Positions 1 through 13,833 of a stretch of 64,000 bases of DNA are shown in pieces (positions within the stretch are counted from its first letter, which is position 1; each line of letters begins with the position of its first letter). The position numbers and the translations under genes were made by a program. The DNA comes from Isochrysis galbana (taxonomy: Eukaryota; Haptophyta; Isochrysidales; Isochrysidaceae), in contig CM030937.1 of assembly GCA_018136815.1 (NCBI GenBank), positions 4,214,226 through 4,278,225 of the forward strand, given 5' to 3'. The notes below the pieces were generated by a model. It was not told the origin of the DNA and searched no databases. It saw only the letters and a list, made by a program, of their open reading frames with translations.

Positions 1-4431
<4,431 letters not shown>

Positions 4432-4567
4432 GCCTGCTTCTCAGCAACATGTTTGTTTTTTGTGGACTTCTCGGCCTAAACTAGCATAGCTGTTGGGTTT
4501 TCACGTTTTCCACCAAGAGGAGCGCCCGCCCGCATGGGCTTTCTCAGCCTTGTGATGTGCTTGAGTT

Positions 4568-4679
4568 AAATTGCCGGCGTGGTCGCGAGCTTTACCGTGG
4601 ATGCGCTTAGATGCGTTCGTTTTTATAAATTGCAGGCGTGGTCGTGAGCTTCATCGTGGATGCGCTTAGGTGCGCTCGT
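4568..4679. repeat. Two tandem ~53-bp copies behind the beta-galactosidase gene
   Basis: Bases 4568-4620 and 4627-4679 are near-identical direct copies (both begin AAATTGC and contain GTGGATGCGCTTAG), a few substitutions apart, 137 bp after the stop codon. They may be 3' UTR or a decayed repeat. No gene is seen from 4432 to 4977. Confidence 0.75.
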
Positions 4680-4977
4680 ATTCACTGACTTAAGATGCGC
4701 ATGCCGGTAGTTGGTAGTCCGTACGTTGTGCACGGCGATGAGTTTGCGTTGTGCATAATTTTGACACGGTGACACGTATATGTTACTATCTACTACTACA
4801 TCTATATGCTGGAAGAGAAGAGAATGAGCATTCTATAATCTATAACGAATAATAACAATGCGACCATTAGTACCGCTACGGCCACTACCATGTACGAACA
4901 CGCTAACTCGCCAACCATGGTAGCTCACTACAACACAGGGCACAACATTCTAGTAGCTAGTAGCCTATTTCGAGCTT

Positions 4978-5077
4978 CCTCCTCGCAGCCCCGGGGTTGC
5001 AAAGCCCCCCCTCTTCCTCTCTCCGCTCTCTCCCTGCGCTCTCCCTGCGGCGCGTCGCCATGCGCGCGCCATAGGCC
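4978..5077. repeat. Fragment of dispersed GC-rich repeat family
   Basis: The stretch with CCCTGCGGCGCGTCGCCATG resembles the reverse complement of 35880-35990, including the pyrimidine-rich run before it. It is a short, unoccupied piece of the GC-rich repeat family described at 17054 and 32145. Confidence 0.55.
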
Positions 5078-5087
5078 CAGGCCAGAA

Positions 5088-5205
5088 TATGTAGTTTAGC
5101 CAACCCAAATATGTAGCGTTTATATGTAGAAAATATGTAGAGACGAGTAGCAAGTCATCCAACTAGATGCCCAAATATGTGACAAATATGTAGCAGATAT
5201 GTTTT
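5088..5205. repeat. Cluster of AATATGTAG-like words
   Basis: At least six AT-rich words of the form AAATATGTAG or TATATGTAG are spaced 10-25 bp apart. A similar cluster built on AAATATCC lies at 46017-46125. No coding frame explains it. Function unknown. Confidence 0.5.
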
Positions 5206-5282
5206 GATACAAAAAACCCGGTTGTCGCGTCAGGCCTGACGTCAGGTATAGGTACATCACAGGTTCACAGGTAGGAGTCAGG

Positions 5283-5313
5283 TGGGTGACTCACGCACGC
5301 ACGCACGCACACA

Positions 5314-5379
<66 letters not shown>
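5283..5379. repeat. (CA)n microsatellite
   Basis: Almost pure CA/CG dinucleotide run of about 95 bp. From 5380 to 6240 I see no convincing gene; open frames there lack recognisable domains. Confidence 0.95.
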
Positions 5380-5383
<4 letters not shown>

Positions 5384-6274
5384 CGCATGGTCAGGCTTGT
5401 GTAGCCTGTCTGCAGAGACTTGGGTGCCGTGCTTTGTTGCCTTGTTTGTCCTCTTTGCTGCCTTAGGTACTCTCTATGCCTGTGGGCATCGATTTGCCTG
5501 AATCTATGCGCTTGCGCTCTAGGTTGGGGGCCTCCCATGTTGCATGCCGCGATGTTGGACATTTTTGGCTTTCGAAAACGTTCGCTTGGCTTACCTTCTG
5601 TTGCTGTTAGTCTTCGGCTCGTGTGTTTACGGATTCTGTCTGTTTTCAGACAACCATCGACGGTTGTCTGGATTTCGCTCGCTCGCTCCGACGCACGCTC
5701 CACGTTCTCTCTATCTTGAAGTCTAACTTCTAATATGCACCGCACCGCAACATGGACGCACTCGAACTTGGACCGCAGTTCGGCACGGTCCTCCGGAACA
5801 GATGCCATACAGCTGCCGGAGTTGCTTTGGTTGCCGGAGTTGTTGCTCTTCTTACTTCTTACCCTCGTTTCCTTAATACTGCCGTTCTTTACACTGGTTC
5901 TTTGGTTTTCTGCCTTCGTTGTTCTTTCGGTCTCGCTTCACGGTTCACGGCGCGTCACGCTGTAATTCCTCCTGCGCGTGTCGCGTGTGGTGAGGACGTG
6001 AGGACATTAACATTAAGAAGTTTTTTTTTCGATTGCTCTCTCCTTTCTCCCTATTGGAAATTTTAGTCTTGTAAGAGTAAGAGGTCTTGTTGGCTAGCAT
6101 CCCTAGCCACATACACCGGACGAGCCATGCACCAACCGCGCACATCCCCATCGCGGGGGAGGGGCTCCGGGCTCCGTTGCCGATGAGGCACGGTCCCTCA
6201 GCACTAGGATTAAACTAGGACAACAAGAAAACTCTGACACTCCCCCACTCTCCATTCCTATGTCTCGTCCCCGC

Positions 6275-6275
<1 letters not shown>

Positions 6276-6307
<32 letters not shown>
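6276..6307. repeat. Poly-C tract
   Basis: About 32 consecutive C about 95 bp upstream of the aldo/keto-reductase-like start. Similar tracts occur near 9357, 9480, 16880, 17232, 22577, 33600, 36667, 42600 and 48211. Their lengths are prone to sequencing error. Confidence 0.9.
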
Positions 6308-6308
<1 letters not shown>

Positions 6309-6401
6309 CCCCCCGCCCTCTCTCTCTCTACTCTCGCACCGCCGAAGGCCCCGCCGCGCGACCGGCCGCTTCCGTCTGCTTCTGCCCATCCATCGGCCGC
6401 G

Positions 6402-7793
6402 ATGTTTTCGCTCCTCGTAGTCGGCTTACTCCCGCTCGATCGGCGCACGGCGCTAGCGGCATGTGCATCTCTCGTCGTCCCTCGGCCCGCAAGCCTCCCA
6501 GCGTCCGCAGCATTGCGCCGCACAGCATCAATCCCAACCTGGGACCTGGGCGGTGTGCAGATGCCCACACTCGCTCTCAACACTGCTGGCCTGAGCGCGG
6601 ACGCCGCCGAGCGAGCAACGAGGCTCGCTGTGAATGCGGGGATCACGCACGTCGACTTCCATCCGGGAATCGAACGCGATGGTGTCGCGCGCGCGATCGC
6701 CAGCATTGGCAGAACGCGGAGTGATCTTTTCCTCACCACTAAGATCCGCGCGGTGAAGGACCCAGCAGTCTCACCGGCGGAGGCGGCAGGTGCATGGGCT
6801 CACGTTCCATTCTGTGATTTATGAACGCTTCACGTGCTATTGAACAACTCATGCTCAACAAGCAGCTGCATGGTGATCGCCCGTATTGGGGCATACTGTC
6901 TTTGGAATGTGAGCATTGATTGTCCTCAGCTCAAATGTCGTTGCCTGATCTTGTTTTGCAGTTATTGCTCAAAAGCAGATTGACGAAGACCTCGAGGTGC
7001 TCCATGTTCCTAGCGTCGACATGCTCATGATACGCGATAGTCCCGATTGCGCCGTGATGCATGCCCAGTGGGCAATTCTGGAGGACGCATTGAAGTCCGG
7101 GAAGACTCGTGCCATAGGTGACATGGTTGTACCCGCGCCATTCTAGTTGACGTCCGCACATGCGGCCGACTTTAGTAGCCGGTGTATCGCTAGAGAGTGC
7201 GATTTACGGGGCTCACAACATGCTAATTAATTTTTGTGAATGCTCCCAGGCCTCTATGGTCCTGTTCCGCTAACTTGTCGTGTCTCCTCATAGGTACTGT
7301 GAACTACTGTGAAAAGCAGCTAGATTGCCTTTTGCAGTTCGCGAGGGTGAAGCCTGCGGTGAACTACTACATGTTTCATTGTGGGATGGGTCCAGACTCT
7401 CATGGTCTACGTAGTTACGGCGAAAAGGCCGGGGTGAGGACCTTTGGATATGGAGCTCTCGGAGAGCCGGGGCCCTCGTCCGAAATTCTGGCTAGCCCAG
7501 TGCTCCGTCGGATTGGAGAGGCACACAGTCGCTCAACGACTCAAGTTGCTCTTCGTTGGGCTTTGCAAGGCGGCGTTGCGATGAGCGTACGACCAACTTC
7601 CGACTTTGGGTTGGGCACGAGCGCTTGCAGAGCGGAGGATGATGCTTGCGAGGCTGGATTGCGCGAGCGGGCCGGAGTATTTGAATGGTCCCTCTCTTCC
7701 CAAGAGATGTCGGAGATTGACGTTTTGGACGCCCCCGATGGCATTCCTGCGCTCTTTTCCAGCTCGTGCAATCCAGAGCGCATTGGCATCTAG
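6402..7793 (+). CDS. Aldo/keto-reductase-like protein, catalytic residues altered
   Basis: Exons 6402-6789, 6962-7117 and 7294-7793; both introns are GT-AG, phase 1. The 347-residue product follows the AKR barrel: LGGVQMPTLALNT, HVDFHPGIERDGVARAI, DLFLTTKI, a beta strand VDMLMIRDSPD, ALKSGKTRAIGTVNY, PAVNYY, and the C-terminal cofactor region STTQVALRWALQGG. The fold is clear, but of the usual Asp-Tyr-Lys-His tetrad only Asp and Lys are in place: Tyr is missing from the DTAxxYGNE-type motif and His is Arg. It may be a pseudoenzyme or a reductase with another mechanism. The N-terminus is hydrophobic with a twin Arg (LDRRTALAACASLVV) and an ASA site, suggesting an organelle leader. The start is the first ATG of the open frame, just behind a poly-C tract. 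Confidence 0.82.
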
Positions 7794-7890
7794 CTTATCT
7801 CACACCAACCCTTCGTATGAAATGGTGTATACCTTTATTCAATGACAGCACAACATTCAACTCTTGATATCTTGCTTGGCTCACATTTTA

Positions 7891-8076
7891 CTACCACAAG
7901 GCATTCTTCAATGTACTCGAGCAGCCAGCGTACTCATTTGTGTGGGTTGTGAGCACTCCGTCAAAAATGTCTCTCTCAACCCGGACCAAATGGGGGGAGG
8001 ATACAAAAGCTGTCGCCCTGACACCATCGCGGTGGCAAGGGAGGGTCGACAACAAGAGGATCATCGCCGCCGCCAT
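7891..8076 (-). CDS. Possible small secreted or plastid-targeted protein
   Basis: A 61-residue frame starting MAAAMILLLSTLP, a signal-peptide-like start followed by RATAFVSSP, which resembles the cleavage site of complex-plastid leaders. It converges on the AKR-like gene, and an AATAAA lies downstream on its strand near 7835. No family recognised; it may be the first exon of something longer or chance. The rest of 7794-8585 shows nothing else. Confidence 0.22.
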   Translation of the reverse strand: MAAAMILLLSTLPCHRDGVRATAFVSSPHLVRVERDIFDGVLTTHTNEYAGCSSTLKNALW

Positions 8077-8585
8077 CGCGCGCGGAGACAACAGGTGGCG
8101 GCGGCGGCGGTGCCAGCCCGCCAGCCCACCTCCTGCGCCCCTCCCCCCGCGCGAAATGCGCTGGATGCTGGCCTGTGGCACGGAGTCTCCGGCTGGTAGC
8201 GGTGCCAAGTTAGCTGCTCTAGCCCTCGGTGACTAACGGTTCACGTGACACGTGAGCGTCTTGAGTTTTGTGATACTTTCGTACACATTCAAGTCTAAAA
8301 ATATGAGTATGACTTATGCTCCAGTGTTCATAGACCCAAGCCTCGTGAACCCAGTGAGTTGGCGTCACAAGTTTCCTCGCTATTCGATGTTTGTGCCTCG
8401 CATGAAGGGCCTCACAGAAATATACCGGAGGGGGCCCGGCTGTATTTCGCGCACCGCCTTCGATCTTCGATGGCCTGAAATTCGGTATTTTTCGAAAATT
8501 TCGCCGGAGAACCCCCAATTTTTTTTGCTGATCCATCCTACCGGTAGCCATAGGGAGCTTATTTAGCCATTCATTCACCCATTGT

Positions 8586-8675
8586 AGCTGGTGCCCTCCG
8601 CACCCCCATAGTAGTGACCGGGCTAATTTTAATTTTCACCCTTAGAAGTTAAAATATAGCTGTTTGACCGCCCTA
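8586..8675 (+). repeat. Dispersed repeat ending in TGTTTGACCGCCCTA
   Basis: Bases 8586-8628 match 59222-59270 (GGTGCCC..CGCA.CCCC.TAG..GTGACC.GGCTA). Bases 8661-8675 are TGTTTGACCGCCCTA, found at five other sites in the window. Both are pieces of unidentified dispersed repeats. Confidence 0.6.
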
Positions 8676-9130
8676 TCCGAGGCGTTCTGCAACCGTTCTG
8701 CATGACGGCTTCCTTGTTGCCAAAGATGGCCATGCGCTTGTTGTACACGTTCAGCTTGACGTACTTCGCCAGCTGCGCGTTCCAGTCCGCACAGTCATTG
8801 TAAATTGTGGAAGGCTTCTCAAGGTCGTAGAATTTGCATGTCCTCATTCATGCTCTGCGTGAAGGCGCCCGGCCCCTCATGCACATTGCCGAAGTATTTG
8901 AGGCACTCCTCCACACAGGCCACACACCCTCTTTTGTCAGCTAAGCTCTCGTCAAGGCTACTTGACCAGCGGTGCGCGCCACGAATGGCAGCACCAATGG
9001 AGCGCTGGATCTTCTTCACGAGGGGGTTAGCGCGCAGAGCCTCACGCGACGCCACTCCCCACTCCGCTCGCGCTACACGCAGCGCCCCCCCCCCCGCCCC
9101 GATCCACCGCACTGCCACCTTCAGCATCCA
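8676..9130 (-). pseudogene. Frameshifted coding remnant, family unknown
   Basis: Two frames run on across one shift near 8845: an upstream part with NPLVKKIQRSIGAAIRGAHR and CVACVEECLKYFGNV, then a downstream part with KFYDLEKPSTIYNDCADWNA and KRMAIFGNKEAVMQNGC. Together they look like about 150 residues of one broken protein with a CxxCxxxC cluster. It stops at the TGTTTGACCGCCCTA repeat, suggesting transposon origin. No homologue recognised. Confidence 0.4.
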
Positions 9131-9696
9131 AGCACCGAACGGTGAGTTTTTCCGTTTTGGATGAGAAAATCACCCGCCAAACTCACGGCCCCTCTCTCCA
9201 CTCCCCAGTCTTCGAGTACCACAAGTCGACCCCGGGAGATGACATCTCACGTGGGAGATCGGCCCTCCGCAGCTGCAGAAGCCGCTGCGAGTCGAGGTTC
9301 GATTTCGAGATGTTTCTTTTCCACCCGACGGGCGTCGTGGGTCGTTGGAGAGAGGGGGGGGGGGGGGGGAGGGAGAGGGGGGGCACCCTCCGGGGGGGGG
9401 GACCTCTCGACTTGGTGGGAACCTCGTGCGCCCCGCCCCCCTCCCCCTCCTCCCCCCCTCCCCCCCTTCCCCCTGACCCCCCCCCCCCCCCCTCCTCAAT
9501 CGAGCCACAGCTTGGCCGCCCGCCCCCAGCTCCTCGCCCGCCCCCCCCCCTCTCGGCCCCCCCTCGGCCCCCCTTCCCCCCCCTTCCCCCGCCCCCGTCC
9601 CGCTTCCTCGTCCCCACGAGTCGCGGCGAGCTCGGCCCCCCGCGCCCCCCGTCGGTGCCCCCCATCCCAAGTACGGCTTGCACGAAGGCGTTCGAC

Positions 9697-10581
9697 ATGC
9701 GCGAGTCGGTCCTCAACGAGTCGGACGAAACGGCACGCCAATTTGCCTTCTCGACACTAGAGCAGCTCAGGCTCGACCAGCGACTTCCTGAGGCAGCTCT
9801 AGCTCAGATGTACGGGACTGGGAAGCTTTGCCGCCAAAAAAGGCAAGACGTGGTTGAAACCATGGCGGAGATCTCCGAGCGTCTTGGCCTGCACGTCCAG
9901 ACAGCTGGTCTCGCTGTCAACATATTCGACCGCTTTACCGCTCGCGCATGGCAACGCATGACCGAGGCCAAACTCGTCGCAGTTGTGTCTATCCTCCTCG
10001 CTGCCAAGTTCCTGGAGGTTTCCGCACCCAACTTCAACGATCTTAGTGCGCTCTCCGAGACTACCCGAGAGAAACTCCGCGACGTTGAGCTCGACGTGCT
10101 CGACGAGCTGTCTTGGGACCTGCACACGCCAACGCCACATGCCTTCGCTGAACAGCTGTGCACCGTTGTGGGAGCCTCAGCTCCGGTGCGTACTCGAGCA
10201 GAGTTCCTCATTGACTTGTCTTACTACGATCACGAGATGCTCGAGCACTCACACATGATTATCGCATGCTCATCCTTCTTGCTGAGCTGGAAACAGCTCG
10301 ATGATCACCGTTCGGCAGCCAAGCACTCGCAACTTCTCTCTCAAATCTCTCGTACTCCCATGTCAGAGCTGATCCGATGTTGTGACCTGTTGGACAAATC
10401 TTTCAATGCAATCCTCCATGCGGAGTCCACGACCGATGCTGCAAACCCATGCATGGGCAGCCATGGTCGTGTGTCTCCTAGCTCCGTCATGTCCAATTTC
10501 ACCGCGGAGATGGAGCATGACCAACAGCATGCACATGATCTTGTCAATGGTGGCAAACATTTTTTCGTCCCTGTTGTGTAA
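9697..10581 (+). CDS. Cyclin
   Basis: Regulatory subunit of a cyclin-dependent kinase. From the ATG at 9697 the 294-residue product has one clear cyclin box: RQDVVETMAEISERLGLH, LAVNIFDRFTAR, KLVAVVSILLAAKFLEVSAP (with the conserved AAKFLE) and LDVLDELSWDLHTPTPHAF. A weaker C-terminal box follows (SYYDHEMLEHSHMIIACSS, SELIRCCDLL), as in A/B/D-type cyclins. No clear destruction box is visible, so the sub-class is open. The frame stays open upstream to 9142 but is Pro-rich low complexity over C tracts and is probably intron or 5' UTR; an AG just before 9671 could be a splice acceptor, so a short upstream exon is possible. Confidence 0.85.
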   Translation: MRESVLNESDETARQFAFSTLEQLRLDQRLPEAALAQMYGTGKLCRQKRQDVVETMAEISERLGLHVQTAGLAVNIFDRFTARAWQRMTEAKLVAVVSILLAAKFLEVSAPNFNDLSALSETTREKLRDVELDVLDELSWDLHTPTPHAFAEQLCTVVGASAPVRTRAEFLIDLSYYDHEMLEHSHMIIACSSFLLSWKQLDDHRSAAKHSQLLSQISRTPMSELIRCCDLLDKSFNAILHAESTTDAANPCMGSHGRVSPSSVMSNFTAEMEHDQQHAHDLVNGGKHFFVPVV

Positions 10582-11290
10582 TCGCCTCACGGCAGACTTG
10601 CGCATCGCAGGATCGGCGCAGTCACTCATCACGGACCAATGTACCTTACCTTGTGAGGGCGCTGTTCATCTTCGAGCAGCCTATGGAAGGCACGCTCCGT
10701 TTTACATGGGCCATCTACTTTGCCATGCAAGTATTCAGCAAGGGCAACTATCTGTGCGTGAGCACATGTGTAGACACAACTTGCTGCATGACCCCCCCCC
10801 CCCCAGCTCCAGCTCAGCGGAGGGTTACTATCAGACTAGGCCAGGGAGTGTGGGTTGCAGAGGCAATCATGCAAAATCAACGTTATCGGTGCTGTCGAGA
10901 GTGTACTCAGCCGCACGAAAAACATGCTTAATGGACAAGCATCAGCATGGAGTGTGTACTTTGCCAGTGAAATTGCGATTTTGCGTTGTGGGTAGGTGCA
11001 GTGTCAGCTAGGTCAAACACCCGATAAAATTTTTTTGAGACTAGGCCCATTGCCCATAGGGCACACTGCGGTTTGAGTGATGATGATGAGTGAGTTCGCA
11101 TACTTACATATGCACATGTCAAGGCTAGGGCTCGCGATGAATAGGGTGTTTTCAAAACTATCCGATGAGTTCGAAATAACATGCCAGTGAGCTAATCGGT
11201 TCCCTCGGAAACCTATCAATTGCATACTAATCGCCCCTTCAAAGTTTTTTCAAAACTCTCTATTAATAGCCCTATATTAACAGCTATTAA
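10582..11290. other. Intergenic, no gene seen
   Basis: Contains a C tract at 10793-10804 and AT-rich sequence after 11000. The open frames show no domain. Confidence 0.6.
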
Positions 11291-11348
11291 TGCATTGTGG
11301 CGGGAACTTTCGCGGGTTTGCGCGCGGTAGGGGGGGGAAAGGTGAAAG

Positions 11349-11705
11349 GTGGGAAAAGGGGGCCCTCTCTCTTGTTCTCGTCGGCGGCGCGCGCAATGGG
11401 GAAATGGTGGCCGAAGCCGAAGGCTGCCCGAGCGGCCGAGGCCACGGCGGCAGCCGCGTCTGCCCCGAAGCCCAAAGGCCAAAGGCACAGGCGCGCTCAA
11501 GCGCACGCGCCCACGAGCGCCTTCGAGCCCCTGCGGCCAAGCGGCCAAGGACGTCACCTATGAATGCGAGAAGATCGTGGTCCAGCGGCTTTCCAAAGGC
11601 GTCTCGCAGTTCATGGTGAAGTGGGTGGGCTACGACACAAAGGACAACACCTGTGAGCCGGTGGAGCACCTAGCGGGTTGCGAGAGCCTTATTTATAGCT
11701 TATAG
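11349..11705 (+). pseudogene. Chromodomain fragment
   Basis: The frame contains YECEKIVVQRLSKGVSQF followed by MVKWVGYDTKDNTCEPVEHL (11556-11690): beta strands, the VKWxGY core, a Cys in place of the usual Trp in NTWEP, and a C-terminal helix. Chromodomains bind methylated histone tails, either in host proteins or at the end of chromovirus integrases. The upstream Arg/Pro-rich part looks out of frame: a second frame beginning MGKWWPKPKAARAAEA seems the natural start, so a frameshift is likely. Given the integrase pieces at 22473 and 23310, a retroelement remnant is as likely as a host gene. Confidence 0.6.
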
Positions 11706-11834
11706 CTGACTACATCCAACGGCAGAAAGGATGCGGGCCATCAAAAGTCCCGGTGCACCACCCAAATCAGGGAGAAATTATACCCCCGCATACATACATA
11801 TTATAATCACTAGGATGTTTGACCCCCCTCCCTC

Positions 11835-12320
11835 CACGCCTCGTGATCACAGGGTGACTTGCACCTTGAGCTTCCTCAGTTGTGAGAGCATTGGCTGGCT
11901 CTCCGCGCCAATCGGGTTGCACGAGAGGTCCACCGACGACAACCGAAAGCTCCGTCCGCGCGAGCTCGCACAAGCGCTGCACGCCCGCCGGTCCGATCCG
12001 GTTGCGGTCGAGGATGAGCCTATGGGTCCTCCGACGCACGCTCCTGCCTCAAGCACGCGACAGACCATGTCCAAGGCCTCGTCGTCGAGATCCGCATTGG
12101 ACAGACGCACGGTGGAGCGGTTGGAGGATACACTGAAGGTACTCCACTCGATGCGCGAGAGGCATGGGAGCGCGGCTTTGGCGAGCGTGCGTAGGACATC
12201 GCCGTCTGCACAACTCAAGCGCAGCGAGCGCAACGAGTAGTTGGGGTGCGCGAGGGAGGCGAGACGACTCGCGATCCGTGGCAAGATGTTTGCGCTGTCG
12301 ACCTCAAGGAGGTCGAGGTC
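11835..12320 (-). pseudogene. Leucine-rich-repeat gene remnant cut by a LINE
   Basis: Read on the minus strand from 12320: RDLDLLEVDSANILPRIASR, SLRSLRLSCADGDVLRTLAK, VRLSNADLDDEALDMV, then in a shifted frame HRLILDRNRIGPAGVQRLCE, then back in the first frame LSSVDLSCNPIGAESQPMLS to a stop near 11847. These are RI-type leucine-rich repeats. Two frame changes (near 12040 and 11970) break it, unless tiny introns are present. Its 5' end stops where LINE sequence of opposite sense begins. Confidence 0.6.
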
Positions 12321-13085
12321 TCGCCTTCCTCCTTACGGCGGAAGCCCTCACCCGAGCCATAAACAACGACGACGAAGTAAACGGCATTATAATAAACGGA
12401 GCAGAACTAAAAATCAGCCAATTCGCCGACGACACCCAACTGATGGCGTCCGACTATCCCAGCTTACGCCGCTCCCTCGAATGGGTGGAACGCTACGCGA
12501 AAGCCTCTAGTGGTAAACCCAACGAGGCCAAATATGAGGGGCTCCGAATGGGCTCCTATCGCAGGAAATCCCCCCCGGAGGACTTCAAACGATTTAAATG
12601 GCTGAAATCCAAAGAATACGCCACCATACTAGGGGTACCCCTTGGGGACCAGAAGGCAATCAACACCTTTTGGAGGAAACTCGCCGACAGAATAGCAAAG
12701 AAGACGACAGCATACGCACCCATCGCCGGCACGCTCTCAATACATGGAAAAACGAAAGTAGCCAACTTCCTCGTCTACTCGATCCCTCGATATTGGATAC
12801 AAACCTTAATGCCGCCCAAGTGGTTCCACCAACACCTCAAAAAGCAGGTAGACTTGATACTATGGACCAACCACAAGACGGAACGAAAGATCCAATGGAT
12901 CAAACACCCAGAGGCGCCCATGGAAGGTGACACCCCAAACGGCCCGACCTTGGGACTCGGACTGATAGACTGGCCTAATCACGTGAAAGCGCTACGAGCC
13001 AAATGGATACTAAACTACTTAGACCCCCGCCAAGCCAACTGGAAACAAGTCCTCGACGCGTGGTTCTGTCGAACCAACCTAGGCA
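12318..13085 (+). mobile_element. LINE reverse-transcriptase fragment (non-LTR)
   Basis: An open frame reads LAFLLTAEALTRAI, then ISQFADDTQLMASD with the catalytic FADD box, WVERYAKASSGKPNEAKYEG, a thumb region with YATILGVPLG, and WKQVLDAWFCRTNLGRA. This is the palm C-terminal part and thumb of a non-LTR reverse transcriptase. The element lacks its N-terminal part and 3' end. It interrupts the LRR remnant and ends against an opposite-sense CCCH ORF. It may be the same family as the LINE at 40596-42299, which holds the region that would follow. Confidence 0.85.
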
Positions 13086-13606
13086 GGGCAGCGGTGTTGT
13101 CCACGATACAGCGCCTGGAATTTCGTGTGAGAGGTTGCAGCGCACCCCGCGTTTGTTGCGTAGGCAGAGCCCTTGCGTGAAGCGGGCGCAAGGCTTGGGG
13201 GGCGCTTTGCCAAGCGCCTCGTGAGCGGACTTGGGGCGGGGAGCGATCTTGCGCGATTCGTTGCGTTCCCTACGCTTGGCGGCTTCTGCATCGCATTCGC
13301 AGATGCGGTGTATCGGTGAGAGGCCGAGGGCTACCTCCGGGCGCCAACCTTTGCACCCTTTGGTGCTTCCGTGGATCATGAGCTTGTGGGGGGATTGGAT
13401 GTTCGGGGGCATGGCGATCGGTTTGCATGCCCGGACGGCGTAATTTACCGGCACCGTTTTGTTGTCGATGGTGAGAACGATTTTGCGCGGGAAGTTGCCT
13501 GATAAGAAGGTTCCTTGTGCCGCGGAGACGTAGAGGTGCCAGCGGGATGAGTGGGCTACTTTTGACACAAAAGTGCCCGACTCACCTTCGAGTTTCATTC
13601 GCTCGC
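13083..13606 (-). CDS. CCCH-finger ORF, partial at scaffold gap
   Basis: An open minus-strand frame enters from the N gap and reads FVSKVAHSSRWHLYVSAAQG, FPRKIVLTIDNKTVPVNYAV, then a basic segment and CARFTQGLCLRNKRGVRCNLSH, a C-x7-C-x8-C-x3-H zinc-finger-like motif. It then reads antisense into the LINE. RNA-binding CCCH fingers occur in host proteins and in ORF1 of some LINEs; the abutting LINE makes ORF1 plausible. The 5' part is hidden by the gap. Confidence 0.45.
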
Positions 13607-13706
13607 NNNNNNNNNNNNNNNNNNNNNNNNNNNNNNNNNNNNNNNNNNNNNNNNNNNNNNNNNNNNNNNNNNNNNNNNNNNNNNNNNNNNNNNNNNNNNN
13701 NNNNNN
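13607..13706. other. Assembly gap (100 N)
   Basis: Exactly 100 N, the conventional size for a gap of unknown length. The CtpA gene and the CCCH ORF both run into it. Confidence 1.
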
Positions 13707-13833
13707 GTATCCAATCTGCAGGTGACGGAACGGCAAACGATTACGTCGTGAAATATGTGAGCACAGCGAGGAACGCAGTTGCAGACATGGCGGTCGAGTC
13801 GAGTGGCAAGCCGTAGCAGTGGAATGAAAGCAC

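Noticed and set aside
6215-6739. 174-residue minus ORF over the AKR exon 1
   Set aside because: Antisense shadow of a well-supported gene; the poly-C tract yields a Gly run.
9142-9696. N-terminal extension of the cyclin frame and large antisense Gly/Arg-rich ORFs
   Set aside because: The DNA is C/G-tract low complexity; all frames are open because stop codons are rare. No domain, and the cyclin fold starts after 9697.
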